Assembly: GCF_023035815.1 (NCBI RefSeq)
Contig: NZ_CP073159.1
Location: 186,001 to 250,000, forward strand
DNA: 64,000 nt
From: Borrelia parkeri
GTDB taxonomy: Bacteria; Spirochaetota; Spirochaetia; Borreliales; Borreliaceae
Direction: 5' to 3'
Made by a program: the position numbers and the translations under genes. Numbering within the stretch: the stretch's first letter is position 1; each line of letters starts with the position of its first letter. The notes beneath the pieces are model-generated. The model saw only the letters and a list, made by a program, of their open reading frames with translations. It ran no database searches and had not been told where the DNA came from. Shown here piece by piece: positions 47,828-57,875 of this stretch.

Positions 47828-49372
47828 CTAATCTCCATTACTCATGGTCTTTAGGAAAATTTCATTGTTCTTACTTTTTTTCATCTTTTCAACTAAAGCT
47901 TCAACACCTTCATAATCATCAACACCACCTAAAATTTTTCTAATAAGCAAAATTTTAGAACGCTCCTCTTCACTTAAAAGTAATTCTTCTTTTCTTGTCC
48001 CTGATTTCTTAATATTAATAGCAGGAAAAAGCCTTCTATCTGCCAAACTCCTATCAAGAATTAACTCCATATTACCAGTACTTTTAAATTCCTCAAATAT
48101 GACTTCATCCATCTTACTTCCAGTATCAACTAAAGCTGTAGCTATAATAGTAAGACTGCCACCTTCTTCAATATTTCTAGCAGAACCAAAAAACCTTTTT
48201 GGTTTATGTAAAGCATTAGAATCAACTCCACCTGAGAGTATCTTACCAGAAGTTGGCATAGTCTGATTATAAGCCCTTGCAAGTCTTGTAATAGAATCTA
48301 AAAGAATAACAACATCCTTTTTATTCTCAACAAGTCTTTTTGCCTTTTCAATAACCATCTCTGCAACCTGCACGTGCCTACTAGCCTGCTCATCAAAATT
48401 AGATGCAATGACCTCACCCTTAACACCCCGAATCATGTCAGTCACTTCTTCAGGTCTCTCATCAATAAGTAAAATCATTAAAACAATGTCTGGATAATTA
48501 GTAGTAATTGCATTGGCTATTTTTTGAAGCAAAGTAGTCTTCCCAGCCTTTGGAGGTGATACTATTAATGCTCTTTGCCCTTTTCCAATAGGAGAAAAAA
48601 GATTAATAAGCCTAGTGGAAATATTACAATTTTCATATTCAAGATTCAACTTTGAACTAGGATATAAAGGTGTTAAATTATCAAAAGGTATTCTATTTTG
48701 TGCAAATGTAGGGTCCTGGTCATTAATGCTTTTAATTTTAATCATTGCAAAAAATCTCTCGCCATCCCTTGGAGACCTAATCTGCCCATATAAAATATCA
48801 CCTGTCCTTAAATTAAAAAGTCTAATCTGAGACGGTGAAACATAAACATCATTACCTCCTGAGAGATAAGAATTAGATGCTGTACGCAAAAATCCGTACC
48901 CATCACTTAAAACATCAAGAACGCCAGTAAATAAAACATTAATATTATGTTCAGTTAATATCTTAACAAGTAAAAATATTAATTCTGTCTTCTTCATTGT
49001 TACCGCAATAGTATGATTAGTACCAAGTCCCTCAACAACTTTCCTGATTTCGGTAATGGGTTTATCATACAGACTATCAATAACGATAAAATCTTTACCA
49101 CCTAAAAAATTAATAATGTTGCTTTGCTCAAGAGTTTTAATACTATTTTCTAAATCTGGATCAGATATATCATAATCAAAACCTGACGAGACTCCATGAG
49201 ATTCTCTCAATTTATCAATATTAGAGTTTTTAAGTCCACTAGCAACAGATTCTTTTTTAGTGACAACTTTAACTATTTTTTTCTTAGAATTATCCTCAAT
49301 CTTTAATTCTTTAGAAGAATTTAAACGCTTCATTTCATCCTCTAAATCAAATTCCGCACATTTTTTATCCAT
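47828..49372 (-). CDS. rho: Transcription termination factor Rho
   Basis: 514 residues. A charged N-terminal extension of about 100 residues precedes the RNA-binding cold-shock-like domain ([33 protein letters not shown]). The RecA-like ATPase has [32 protein letters not shown] and [19 protein letters not shown]. Hexameric RNA helicase that ends transcription at Rho sites. That may explain why few intrinsic terminators are visible between the convergent genes of this window. ATG with GAGGAG just upstream. Confidence 0.96.
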   Translation of the reverse strand: MDKKCAEFDLEDEMKRLNSSKELKIEDNSKKKIVKVVTKKESVASGLKNSNIDKLRESHGVSSGFDYDISDPDLENSIKTLEQSNIINFLGGKDFIVIDSLYDKPITEIRKVVEGLGTNHTIAVTMKKTELIFLLVKILTEHNINVLFTGVLDVLSDGYGFLRTASNSYLSGGNDVYVSPSQIRLFNLRTGDILYGQIRSPRDGERFFAMIKIKSINDQDPTFAQNRIPFDNLTPLYPSSKLNLEYENCNISTRLINLFSPIGKGQRALIVSPPKAGKTTLLQKIANAITTNYPDIVLMILLIDERPEEVTDMIRGVKGEVIASNFDEQASRHVQVAEMVIEKAKRLVENKKDVVILLDSITRLARAYNQTMPTSGKILSGGVDSNALHKPKRFFGSARNIEEGGSLTIIATALVDTGSKMDEVIFEEFKSTGNMELILDRSLADRRLFPAINIKKSGTRKEELLLSEEERSKILLIRKILGGVDDYEGVEALVEKMKKSKNNEIFLKTMSNGD

Positions 49373-49460
49373 AATCTCCTCTATGAGATAAATTTTTAAG
49401 AAGGGTATTTTATCAAAAACAATACTTAACCATTAAATAATCAATAAATATAACACTAAT

Positions 49461-49868
49461 TCATTGAAAAGTATCTTTTAATTGTGAAACTGTAAAAGAA
49501 AATAAATCTATGCTCTCATTAGATTTAATCATTTCACACTTACCATCAAAGACTATATTATCATTAATAAATATCTTTTTTGTCTTAACATCACCGTATA
49601 TCTTACAACCACTATTTAAATAAACCTTATTGCTAGCATTAATATTTCCCTTTAAAATTCCTTCAATTATTAACGTATCACAAATTATCACATCTGTAAT
49701 AACTTTACTATTTTTACCTATAAAAAGTATTCCACTTTTTGAAAATATCTCCCCCTCAAAAGACGAATCAAGATATAAAGCACCCTCAAACTTTAACTTT
49801 CCTCTGAAAATCAAGCTTGAATCTAACTTACATTCCCATTTGTAAGAATCCTTAATATTAACAGGCAT
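49461..49868 (-). CDS. Bactofilin-family protein
   Basis: 135 residues. The core (about 18-110) is a regular right-handed beta-helix pattern of hydrophobic residues every other position (GKLKFEGALYLDSSFEGEI, IICDTLIIEGILKGNI), the hallmark of bactofilins (DUF583). Bactofilins polymerise without nucleotide and shape the cell or scaffold the envelope. Starts four bases after hbb, hence co-transcribed. Confidence 0.85.
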   Translation of the reverse strand: MPVNIKDSYKWECKLDSSLIFRGKLKFEGALYLDSSFEGEIFSKSGILFIGKNSKVITDVIICDTLIIEGILKGNINASNKVYLNSGCKIYGDVKTKKIFINDNIVFDGKCEMIKSNESIDLFSFTVSQLKDTFQ

Positions 49869-49871
49869 TAA

Positions 49872-50198
49872 CTATCCCTTAATACCCCATACTCGTTCTT
49901 TTAAATCTTTTCCTGGACGAAAATAAGCAACATGATGATCATCAACATTAACATACTCACCTGTTTGAGGATTACGAGCATTCTGGCGACCTTTTCTTTT
50001 TCTAAGCTCAAATGTACCAAAAGATCTAAACTCTATAACATTATTAAGACAAAGACTATTTTTAAGCTCTTCAAAAAAAGCATCAACTACAAGCCTTATA
50101 TATTTTTTCTCTAATTTTTCATTACTATTTTTAATATTTAAAGATATTTGGTTAACAATATCTGATTTAGTAACTTTGGGTCTTCTTGAAAAAGACAT
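49872..50198 (-). CDS. hbb: HU/IHF-like DNA-binding protein Hbb
   Basis: 108 residues, HU fold. Helical dimerisation part ([15 protein letters not shown]) is followed by [25 protein letters not shown], where the RNPQTGE arm with its Pro intercalates DNA. The N-terminal and C-terminal extensions match Borrelia Hbb, a sequence-preferring DNA bender. ATG with AAGGA eight bases upstream. Lies 11 bases after rpsT in the same operon. Confidence 0.95.
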   Translation of the reverse strand: MSFSRRPKVTKSDIVNQISLNIKNSNEKLEKKYIRLVVDAFFEELKNSLCLNNVIEFRSFGTFELRKRKGRQNARNPQTGEYVNVDDHHVAYFRPGKDLKERVWGIKG

Positions 50199-50209
50199 AA
50201 ACTAGTTCC

Positions 50210-50467
50210 TTATCGTAATAACAAAATACTCAAATTTGATTTTTTACGTGCAGCTTTATTCCTATGAATTATTCTTTTTCTAGCAGCAGTATCTAATTTT
50301 TTTGAAACAAATTTAAAAAACTCCAAAGCTTCTTCTTTTTTACCTTCCCTTATAAGGTTTATACAACGCTTTTCTATTGTTTTCAACTCACTCTTAACAC
50401 TTACATTTCTCAAATTCCGCTTCAAATTTTGCCGAGCTCGCTTTAATGCTGATGGATTATTTCCCAA
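50210..50467 (-). CDS. rpsT: 30S ribosomal protein S20
   Basis: 85 residues, all-helical and basic, beginning GNNPSALKRARQNLKRNLRN, typical for S20. The start codon is TTG, supported by AAGGAG six bases upstream and by the family N-terminus; no ATG fits. TTG starts are known for S20 in other bacteria, where they limit expression. Followed by hbb. Confidence 0.93.
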   Translation of the reverse strand: MGNNPSALKRARQNLKRNLRNVSVKSELKTIEKRCINLIREGKKEEALEFFKFVSKKLDTAARKRIIHRNKAARKKSNLSILLLR

Positions 50468-50540
50468 ATTAAACTCCTTAATGCAGCAAACATGATAATA
50501 AATAAATATACCAACTAATTACAATATAGTCAATCATACA

Positions 50541-51362
50541 TTAAACACACTGCTTACAATATTTATCAATACAAGCAAACACCTTTTGCATAGAATAAGA
50601 CATTCCCTCATTATTAATATATACCTTTTTAAGAGTACCTCCATGATTATACACAAAAGACAAATAACCATCCCTACCCAGCTCAGAAACATGAACAAAT
50701 ATACTGTTAAAAAATTTATAAAAGTATTCTTTATGAGAAAATATTTTTTTCTCATAAATAGAATCCTTTCTAAATTCATAAAAAATAACCAAATCTTTAA
50801 TAACTAAAATATCGTCTATTAAAACCTTAATACCAATAAGAAAAATAAAAAAAAATACTATTATGCTACCAAATGCAATATAACAAACAGACATGTTAAT
50901 TAAAATTCGACACAAAAACATTAACAAATAAACACCTGAAATATAATACCTTATTGGCAACTCTTCATTCTTTGCAATAAATAGCTCACTTCTCATAATT
51001 TTAAGTTTCCTGAAGAAATTGCTTAAATATTTTTTTCTTAAAAAACAAATTTTTATTTTCCGTTCATTATTTAATCCTAGGATTAATATACTATCTGATA
51101 ATCTCTTTTCAAACCATAGAATATCATTAAAAGTAAAATTAACCTTGGAATAAAAATTTTTATAAAAAATTTTATCTCCTTTGCAATCAAGCTCATAAAA
51201 ATATCTTAAATAAAAAATTATTAAAAAAAAATTTATCAATATTAAAAAAAGAATAAAAATACCAAAGATATTTTTATATAACAACATATAAAATACAGAA
51301 AAGCTCAAATTAAGAAGAAAAATAAAAATTAACCTAATTTTATAAAAAAAAAACTCATTCAT
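50541..51362 (-). CDS. Integral membrane protein, unknown function
   Basis: 273 residues. Two pairs of membrane segments (about 6-50 and 150-187) are each followed by a soluble stretch of 80-100 residues with a beta-rich, PH-like alternation (DILWFEKRLSDSILILGL; LVIFYEFRKDSIYEKKIF). This suggests an internal duplication of a hairpin-plus-domain unit. No family recognised. Start ATG with no good ribosome binding site, 26 bases after ychF. Lyme Borrelia have a hypothetical gene here. Confidence 0.6.
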   Translation of the reverse strand: MNEFFFYKIRLIFIFLLNLSFSVFYMLLYKNIFGIFILFLILINFFLIIFYLRYFYELDCKGDKIFYKNFYSKVNFTFNDILWFEKRLSDSILILGLNNERKIKICFLRKKYLSNFFRKLKIMRSELFIAKNEELPIRYYISGVYLLMFLCRILINMSVCYIAFGSIIVFFFIFLIGIKVLIDDILVIKDLVIFYEFRKDSIYEKKIFSHKEYFYKFFNSIFVHVSELGRDGYLSFVYNHGGTLKKVYINNEGMSYSMQKVFACIDKYCKQCV

Positions 51363-51388
51363 ATTAATAAATATTATAAATATTATAT

Positions 51389-52495
51389 TTAAACATTAAA
51401 TTTAAAGAAAATTATATCACCATCTCTTACTAAGTAATCTTTCCCTTCAAGCCTAAAAAGCCCTTTCTCCTTGACGCTTTGAACACTCTGATATTTAATT
51501 AAATCATTAAATGAATATACTTCTGCTTTAATAAAACCTCTCTGAAAATCACTGTGAATGATACCCGCAGCTTCTGGAGCCTTCATTCCATCCATAAAAG
51601 TCCAAGCTCTAACTTCTTGCTCTCCAGCCGTAAAATAGGTTCTCAAACCTAAAGTATAATAAGTTGTTCGTATTAAATTGCTAAGACCACTATCATTAAG
51701 TCCCATAGACTCAAGCATTTCCCTTCGCTCATGCAAGTCTTTAATCTCAACAAGTTCTGCCTCAACCTTAGCACACAAAATTAAATAATTATTACCCTCA
51801 CCTAAAGCTATATTCTTTACAGTATCTGTATATTTATTGCCACAAAGAGAATTTTCATCAACATTACAAACATATATAACTTTTTTAATAGTTAAAAGAT
51901 TTAAAGATTTGATAAAATCATATCCAAATTCATCAAACTCAAATTCAATTGCCGGTCTAACATCCATTAAATGCATCTCAAGCTTCTTAAGCATCGCAAC
52001 AATCTTCTTTGCATTCTCACTAATATTTTTATCAACGCTCTTTACATTTTTTTCATTCTTTAAAATGCTTTTCTGTACAGTATCAAGATCTGCAAGACAT
52101 AGCTCTGTATTAATTGTGCTTATATCTCTTTGTGGATTTACATCCCCATCAACATGAATAACTTCTCTATCTTCAAAACATCTAACAACATGCACAATAA
52201 TAGAAACCTCACGAATATTTGCCAAAAATTTATTACCAAGTCCCTCGCCCCTAGAAGCCCCCTTCACAAGACCTGCAATATCAACGAATTCTATTACAGC
52301 AGGAACAGTTTTTTTTGACACAACCAAACTAGCAATTCTTGAAAGCCTCTCATCAGGAATTTCCACTATACCTACATTTGGATCAATAGTACAAAAAGGA
52401 TAGTTAGCAATCTCTGATTTTGATGCTGTCAAGGATGAAAATAAAGTAGATTTACCAACATTGGGCAACCCCACTATTCCCACATTAAGCGCCAT
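51389..52495 (-). CDS. ychF: Redox-regulated ATPase YchF (Obg-like)
   Basis: 368 residues, standard length. P-loop GIVGLPNVGKSTLFSSLT, G3 DIAGLVKGASRGEGLG, and NVDE in place of NKxD, which marks the ATP rather than GTP preference of YchF. A helical insert and a C-terminal TGS domain (RGFIKAEVYSFNDLI) follow. Binds ribosomes; role in stress and translation. ATG with GGAG eight bases upstream, 25 bases after the TPR/propeller gene. Confidence 0.95.
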   Translation of the reverse strand: MALNVGIVGLPNVGKSTLFSSLTASKSEIANYPFCTIDPNVGIVEIPDERLSRIASLVVSKKTVPAVIEFVDIAGLVKGASRGEGLGNKFLANIREVSIIVHVVRCFEDREVIHVDGDVNPQRDISTINTELCLADLDTVQKSILKNEKNVKSVDKNISENAKKIVAMLKKLEMHLMDVRPAIEFEFDEFGYDFIKSLNLLTIKKVIYVCNVDENSLCGNKYTDTVKNIALGEGNNYLILCAKVEAELVEIKDLHERREMLESMGLNDSGLSNLIRTTYYTLGLRTYFTAGEQEVRAWTFMDGMKAPEAAGIIHSDFQRGFIKAEVYSFNDLIKYQSVQSVKEKGLFRLEGKDYLVRDGDIIFFKFNV

Positions 52496-52520
52496 AACTA
52501 AAACTCCATAAAATTAAAAT

Positions 52521-54530
52521 CTAATTAACCAAATACGCAAATTCGCCTCTACCTATTTGTTGATTAAAATTCACTTCAACAGATAGATTGTAATAACCAT
52601 CAGGTTCTTGAAGTCCTGGATAATCATACTCAAGCAAATAAGTACCTGTTTTTTGTTTCATCATTAAATCATAAACCCTAGATACTCCCTCATAAGATGA
52701 AAAAGGAATAATTGCACCACCAGTTTCATTTACTAAATACTTTAATTTAGGATCAACAGGATTATTACCAAATAATATCAAATAAAATCTAATATCATTA
52801 TTCTTATAATAACTTAAAATAGTATCTATAGAATATCTATTAAAAGCAGAACGACTTAAATTTCCATTACTAAAATAAAGCACAGCTCGTCTTGCACTCT
52901 TTGACATAAGCTCAGAACCTGCAAGTTTAAGACTAACATCGGTTTTTACATAATCTGAATCATAAGCACCAAGAGAATTTGTCTTATGAATAGTACTTAC
53001 TAAACTTTCAATATTATCTACTAAAGGCACACTTGTTGCATTTATAAAACTAAATTTCTTATTAGCTCTAGACTTTATAAGAGTATTTATACCCATAATC
53101 TGTTCTGACTCATAATTTTTCATAGCAAAAGACTTATCAAAAACAATTGCAATATTCATATCATTAGAAGTATTAATATCATAAGCAATTTTAGGATTAA
53201 CAATATAATATTCTTCATTAGCAATAGCAAAATTTTCGCTCTTTAGACCTATAACTGGTAAGCCATTTCTATTACTAACATTAAGTTCAACATAAATTTT
53301 AGGACCTCCAACCCTAATTACCCGACGTACATCAACATTTAAACTATCATAAACACTAACATCACTTTTATAAATTGAAATTTGAGCATTATCAAAATCT
53401 GAAACAATTATTTGATTATTAACATCAATAATTGAAGATGAAATTTTAGAATCAATCTTATCTGCTTTTAAAAGCTTAACAAATGTCTTTCTTAAAACAC
53501 TGTACTTATAAACACCATACTTTGAAGATATAATAATATTATTGCCTGTAAAATCACTACTAAGACCTTCTATTCCCTCAAGAGAAGTTGCAATAGAATA
53601 TAAATGATTACCACTGGTATCAAAAACCTCAATGGAATTTTTTGAAGCATCAGCAACATAAATATTTCCATTTAAATATGTAACACCTGTTGGACCTAAA
53701 AGCCCCATATATCCAACTGTTTTAACACCAAAATGCAAAATAAAATTTCCCTTAGCATCAAATTTACTTACCCGTTTATTGCCCCATTCACTAACATAAA
53801 TATAATCTCTCTCATCAACTGTCATATACTGAGGAGCAAGCAATTCACCATCATCAGTGCCTTTTTTCCCAATCGAACCCCTTTTAATACCAAAAGTTTT
53901 ATCATATATGCCAATCTCATCATTTGAACAAAGTGTCACATACAATAGGTCACCAAGTTCAATCACGTCATAAGGCGACTTTAAAGAAGTAATTCCATCT
54001 TTAATCAAAACACTAACATTATTGTTAGCATCAAAATGTAATATTTCATTTCCTACAAAATTAACAGCATAATACCCACCATATTGATCAGCTTTTAAAG
54101 AGGTAATCTGATATCCATTTGGTCGTCTATAAATAGAATTATTAAGAGAAGCAACTTGAATAAATCTCTCAACATCAAGTTCATTATTTAATGATATACC
54201 TCTTCTTTGTTCAATTATAGATATTAACTGTCTAAGATAAGCTTCCTTATACCCTTGGGATTGCAGATTGCGCCATTCCCTCAAAGCTTCTTCAACATAT
54301 CCCAACCTATAATAAACATTACCTATCCAAAAACGATAATCTAGATTACTTGGATCAAAACTTAAAACTCTTTTAAAAGATAATAAAGCATCATCATAAA
54401 GCCCATTATTATAAGAATTAAGTGCCAATTTAAATTCTTCTTGAGCATCTTTGTTGGTAACTATGCCTTGAGAATTTAAAACAAATGTACTCAAAAAAAA
54501 TAAAACAAATACATTAAATATTAAAATCAT
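52521..54530 (-). CDS. Exported TPR / beta-propeller / VWA-like protein
   Basis: 669 residues from the ATG at 54530, which gives a clean signal peptide (FVLFFLSTFVLNSQ). An ATG 18 codons upstream is open, and neither has an ideal ribosome binding site. Order of domains: two or three TPRs (about 25-110), a beta-propeller of NHL-like repeats (about 140-370; YIYVSEWGNKRVSKFD, GNIYVADASKNSIEVFD), then a von Willebrand A-like domain (about 420-640). The metal-site motif DxSxS reads DKSFA in IAIVFDKSFAMKN, so the MIDAS is probably not functional. Probably periplasmic and involved in protein-protein contacts. Confidence 0.75.
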   Translation of the reverse strand: MILIFNVFVLFFLSTFVLNSQGIVTNKDAQEEFKLALNSYNNGLYDDALLSFKRVLSFDPSNLDYRFWIGNVYYRLGYVEEALREWRNLQSQGYKEAYLRQLISIIEQRRGISLNNELDVERFIQVASLNNSIYRRPNGYQITSLKADQYGGYYAVNFVGNEILHFDANNNVSVLIKDGITSLKSPYDVIELGDLLYVTLCSNDEIGIYDKTFGIKRGSIGKKGTDDGELLAPQYMTVDERDYIYVSEWGNKRVSKFDAKGNFILHFGVKTVGYMGLLGPTGVTYLNGNIYVADASKNSIEVFDTSGNHLYSIATSLEGIEGLSSDFTGNNIIISSKYGVYKYSVLRKTFVKLLKADKIDSKISSSIIDVNNQIIVSDFDNAQISIYKSDVSVYDSLNVDVRRVIRVGGPKIYVELNVSNRNGLPVIGLKSENFAIANEEYYIVNPKIAYDINTSNDMNIAIVFDKSFAMKNYESEQIMGINTLIKSRANKKFSFINATSVPLVDNIESLVSTIHKTNSLGAYDSDYVKTDVSLKLAGSELMSKSARRAVLYFSNGNLSRSAFNRYSIDTILSYYKNNDIRFYLILFGNNPVDPKLKYLVNETGGAIIPFSSYEGVSRVYDLMMKQKTGTYLLEYDYPGLQEPDGYYNLSVEVNFNQQIGRGEFAYLVN

Positions 54531-54605
54531 TCTCTTTATACTTAAACAAATACTATACAAATTTGATATTGTTATACAAAACATACTATATATATTATAC
54601 TATGC

Positions 54606-54647
54606 AATATGGCATATTAATATCTGTACCACTTAATATGCCATATA
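54606..54647. promoter_or_regulatory. Paired palindromes in the divergent gap before lnt
   Basis: AATATGGCATATT (54606-54618) is a palindrome around a central G, and AATATGCCATATA (54635-54647) is nearly the same around C, centres 29 bases apart. As a pair they also form a perfect 14-bp inverted repeat (54607-54620 with 54633-54646, loop of 12). They lie between the minus-strand TPR/propeller gene and lnt, where regulators of either could bind, or a hairpin in the lnt leader could form. Confidence 0.5.
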
Positions 54648-54683
54648 TTTTTATAGATAAATATCAGTAAAAAAAGAGGAAAA

Positions 54684-56237
54684 ATGAAAACAAGATATTT
54701 CTTACTTGCCACATTTTCTGGAGTGCTTACCACTCTGGCAATTCCAAATGAAATAAAAAATATGGGATATTCAAGTATTGGTCTAGTTGCATACATACCA
54801 CTTTTCATTGCATTAATTAAAGTAAAAGATAAAAAAACTCTCATCAGTTTAACAATTTTTTACTTTTTAGTAGCTAATAGTCTACAAAATTTTTGGCTTG
54901 CATTTTTTCATTCATTTGGGCTAATTACATTCTTAGGCGCAGTATCTGGATATATTCCCTACGCTTTCGTTTTAGGACATTTTCTATACTATGCATTAAA
55001 AACTTTTAAGAATAAAACATTGACTTTAGCTATACTTTTCACATTTTATGATTATTCAAAATCAATTGGATTCGCAGCATATCCTTGGGGATTCTCAGCC
55101 TTTATGGTAAATAACTTCAATGATCTTATACAAGTAGCTGATATTTTTGGGGTCTTTTTTGTATGCTTCATCGTTTACTTTTTTAATGCAGGAATTGCAA
55201 ATTTTTTAATAAGACAAAACAAAATAAACACATTAAGCGTATTATTCTCCGTTCTATTAGTAAGTACATCTTTTGCTTACGGAATCATGAAAAAAATAGA
55301 ATTAAATCCAATCTTAAGCAAAGAAATAGATACTCTAAATATTGCAGCAATCCAACTTAACATTGATCCATGGCTACCTGGAAATCATAAACAAGGAATT
55401 CAAACATCTATCAAGCTTACAAAACAAGCCTTAAGAAAACATCCTGATACAGAACTTGTACTTTGGAGCGAAGGGGCATTAGCCTTACCATTCAATTCTT
55501 ACAAAGATTACATTTATTATGATGAAGAATTGATTGAATTATATGATTCAGTAAATGAACTAATAAGCAACAGTAAAGCCCATTTTGTAATTGGTTCACC
55601 TTCAAAACCAGATAAAAGATCATTAACACATCAAAATTCAGTTTACGCAATAAAACCTAACCTTAAGATAGAAAATATATACTCTAAAATATTCTTAGTT
55701 CCATTTTCAGAAAAAATACCATTTTATGAATATAAATTTGTAAGAAAATTTTTCCGTCAAAACTTTAACATTACAGGACAAATCAACGGCAATAAACTTG
55801 AAATCTTTAAACTCAAAAAATTCAATTTGGGACTCTTAATATGCTATGATGATGCATTCCCAGACCTTGCAAGAAATTACAAAAAACAAAACGCAAATCT
55901 ACTATTAAATTTTTCAAATGATTCTTGGTCACATACAGATTCATCAGAGTGGCAACATTTTGTAGTAGCAAAATTTAGAAGCATAGAAAATGGAATCAAA
56001 ACCGTTAGAGCTACAAATTCCGGAATCACTGCTATAATAAATGAATATGGAGAAAATGTTAAAAGTTTAGAAACATTCAAAAAAGGATATCTAATATCAA
56101 GAATAAAATTGCCTCCAAGATTCACAACAATCTATGAACACATTGGAGACCTATTTATATATGCTTTGGCCATAATAATTGTAATCATGACACTAAGATT
56201 CTATTTTATTGAAAAGAGTACCCATTTATCATCCTGA
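54684..56237 (+). CDS. lnt: Apolipoprotein N-acyltransferase
   Basis: 517 residues. The N-terminal membrane domain with about six segments is followed by a nitrilase-fold domain with the catalytic triad visible: Glu263 in LWSEGAL, Lys335 in KIFLVPFSE, Cys387 in LLICYDDAFPD. A final membrane segment is near the C-terminus. It adds the third acyl chain to lipoproteins, relevant in a spirochete with many of them, several encoded in this window. ATG with GAGGA upstream. Its end overlaps the convergent small exported protein by 37 bases. Confidence 0.96.
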   Translation: MKTRYFLLATFSGVLTTLAIPNEIKNMGYSSIGLVAYIPLFIALIKVKDKKTLISLTIFYFLVANSLQNFWLAFFHSFGLITFLGAVSGYIPYAFVLGHFLYYALKTFKNKTLTLAILFTFYDYSKSIGFAAYPWGFSAFMVNNFNDLIQVADIFGVFFVCFIVYFFNAGIANFLIRQNKINTLSVLFSVLLVSTSFAYGIMKKIELNPILSKEIDTLNIAAIQLNIDPWLPGNHKQGIQTSIKLTKQALRKHPDTELVLWSEGALALPFNSYKDYIYYDEELIELYDSVNELISNSKAHFVIGSPSKPDKRSLTHQNSVYAIKPNLKIENIYSKIFLVPFSEKIPFYEYKFVRKFFRQNFNITGQINGNKLEIFKLKKFNLGLLICYDDAFPDLARNYKKQNANLLLNFSNDSWSHTDSSEWQHFVVAKFRSIENGIKTVRATNSGITAIINEYGENVKSLETFKKGYLISRIKLPPRFTTIYEHIGDLFIYALAIIIVIMTLRFYFIEKSTHLSS

Positions 56238-56965
56238 TTTTCAAAACATAAAGTTTGAACATCTCTCCAAAATGGAATATTTTTAGTAACATCATTTTTC
56301 TTAGCTTTAACTCTAACACTATAAGAAACATCTGTATTTTTTATAATATTTAAAGATTTGAGGTCATAAAAATCATCAACTGCAAGATAACTTACATCGT
56401 CCTTACTAATATCATTTGAAATCAGCTCTAAACTTGAAATAAAATCAGTTTTAGGCTCAATTCTACCCAAAACTTTAACCTCATCAGCCACAACAGAATC
56501 AAGTAAATTTAAATCTTGCAAGAGAAGAGCTCTTATAAATTTGCTAAACTGAAATTTAACTGCTTGTTCTTTATATTTTTTTCTCTCTCTATTTGCAATA
56601 TATTCTATTTTAGGAGCATTTGTTATTTCACTAATTTCAATTTTACTATGAATTATCCCTGGAATATCATCAAGTTTAACATCATCAAATGCAAGGAAGT
56701 TAGTCTCACCCTCCAATTTAATCTTAGAATCAATTTCTTCTACAGCGACTTTAAGATTAACTTCTTCTTTTAGTCTCGGATAAATTTCCAAAGCCTTTTT
56801 TTGAAAAATTTTTCCCTTTTTAACTTTGCCAACATCAATGTATCGCTGTCCAACCTCATAATAAAAAATAGCAAGTTCTTTTTGTTGCTCATCAACTACA
56901 GAACCATTTTTTGCAAATAAACTTATAAAAGCAAAAGAAAAAAACAATAACACCAATTTTTTCAT
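56201..56965 (-). CDS. Small exported protein, unknown function
   Basis: 254 residues from the ATG at 56965, with GGAGG five bases upstream; a TTG four codons earlier is rejected. Signal peptide LVLLFFSFAFISLFA followed by a likely cleavage site, then a TPR-like helical hairpin (about 25-60), a linker, and a C-terminal part resembling the NTF2/SnoaL-like layout (FIRALLLQDLNLLDSVV..., CFENQDDKWVLFSI). That last likeness is only suggestive. No lipobox. Overlaps the lnt 3' end by 37 bases. Position matches a hypothetical gene of Lyme Borrelia. Confidence 0.65.
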   Translation of the reverse strand: MKKLVLLFFSFAFISLFAKNGSVVDEQQKELAIFYYEVGQRYIDVGKVKKGKIFQKKALEIYPRLKEEVNLKVAVEEIDSKIKLEGETNFLAFDDVKLDDIPGIIHSKIEISEITNAPKIEYIANRERKKYKEQAVKFQFSKFIRALLLQDLNLLDSVVADEVKVLGRIEPKTDFISSLELISNDISKDDVSYLAVDDFYDLKSLNIIKNTDVSYSVRVKAKKNDVTKNIPFWRDVQTLCFENQDDKWVLFSIK

Positions 56966-57034
56966 ACTAACCTCCAATAAAATCTAGTCATCCTCAAAAA
57001 AACAAAAATACAACCATAAATCATCTATAAATAA

Positions 57035-57640
57035 TTATATTACAAGTTTATCTTTAATGAAAGCAATAAGCTTGCTTTTGTGTTTATCATCAAAAATATT
57101 TATGTTATTGTAATCAAAGCTCAATTTAGGCGATAAATCATAACTATCATACCAACTTAAATATTTCTCATTAAGACCTTCAAGATACTCTCTAGGAATG
57201 CCTGTCTCAAAACTCCTATTTCTATTTTTAATGCGACGCTCAGCTTCATCAACACTACAATCAAGATAAATCACCAATACAGGTTTCTGAGAATATTCAA
57301 GCATATTATCAAACAAATCAAGATATACCTTATATTCATCATTGGAAATATATCCACTATCATTTAAAAAAGAAGCAAATACACGATCTCCATAAATAGA
57401 TCTATCAAGTATCCCTCCCTTAGTCTTAAATATACTCTTTATAAGCTTAAATTTTTCATTTAAAAAATTAAGCTGAACTAAAAAAGCCCACCTAGACTTA
57501 TCCTTATAAAATTTATCTAGAATAGACAATGTAAATTCATTATTTAATTCACTGTAAAAAGGAATATTAAACTCCTTAGACAAAACATGTCCAAGTGTAG
57601 TTTTTCCTACCCCAATTAAACCCTCAATTACAATTACCAA
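57035..57640 (-). CDS. dck: Deoxynucleoside kinase (dNK/dGK family)
   Basis: 201 residues from a TTG at 57640, which follows GGAGG by five bases and starts MVIVIEGLIGVGKTT; a TTG four codons earlier overlaps that ribosome binding site. P-loop GLIGVGKTTLG, LDRSIYGDRVF (the D/ERS substrate motif) and a lid region RRIKNRNRSFE. Phosphorylates salvaged deoxynucleosides, important in Borrelia, which depends on host-derived nucleosides. Exact substrate range cannot be told from sequence alone. Confidence 0.88.
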   Translation of the reverse strand: MVIVIEGLIGVGKTTLGHVLSKEFNIPFYSELNNEFTLSILDKFYKDKSRWAFLVQLNFLNEKFKLIKSIFKTKGGILDRSIYGDRVFASFLNDSGYISNDEYKVYLDLFDNMLEYSQKPVLVIYLDCSVDEAERRIKNRNRSFETGIPREYLEGLNEKYLSWYDSYDLSPKLSFDYNNINIFDDKHKSKLIAFIKDKLVI

Positions 57641-57789
57641 AACTCCCTCCAAAATTTCTAACTAATATTAATAATAATTAAAAACAACATCATTTAAACA
57701 CATAAAAACATAAATTATTAAAAAAATATAAAGTAATAAAATGTTTAAAAAAAAGAACTAAATATTAATAAATTCATATTTTTAAATTA

Positions 57790-57818
57790 TTGACATTGAC
57801 AACAATAAAAAATAAAAT
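57790..57818 (+). promoter_or_regulatory. Consensus-type promoter upstream of the glp cluster
   Basis: TTGACA (57790-57795, 6/6), 17-base spacer, TAAAAT (57813-57818, 5/6). This would start transcription near 57825, about 50 bases ahead of the 138-residue ORF and about 610 bases ahead of glpF. It is the best -35/-10 match noted in the window. Confidence 0.6.
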
Positions 57819-57875
57819 CTCTAATATATAAAACAATTTTATATACTTTAATGCTTAAATTCAGGAGAATATTCA

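Noticed and set aside
50534-50779. 81-codon minus-strand frame within the membrane-protein gene
   Set aside because: Overlaps a longer frame with membrane topology on the same strand in another phase; no ribosome binding site.
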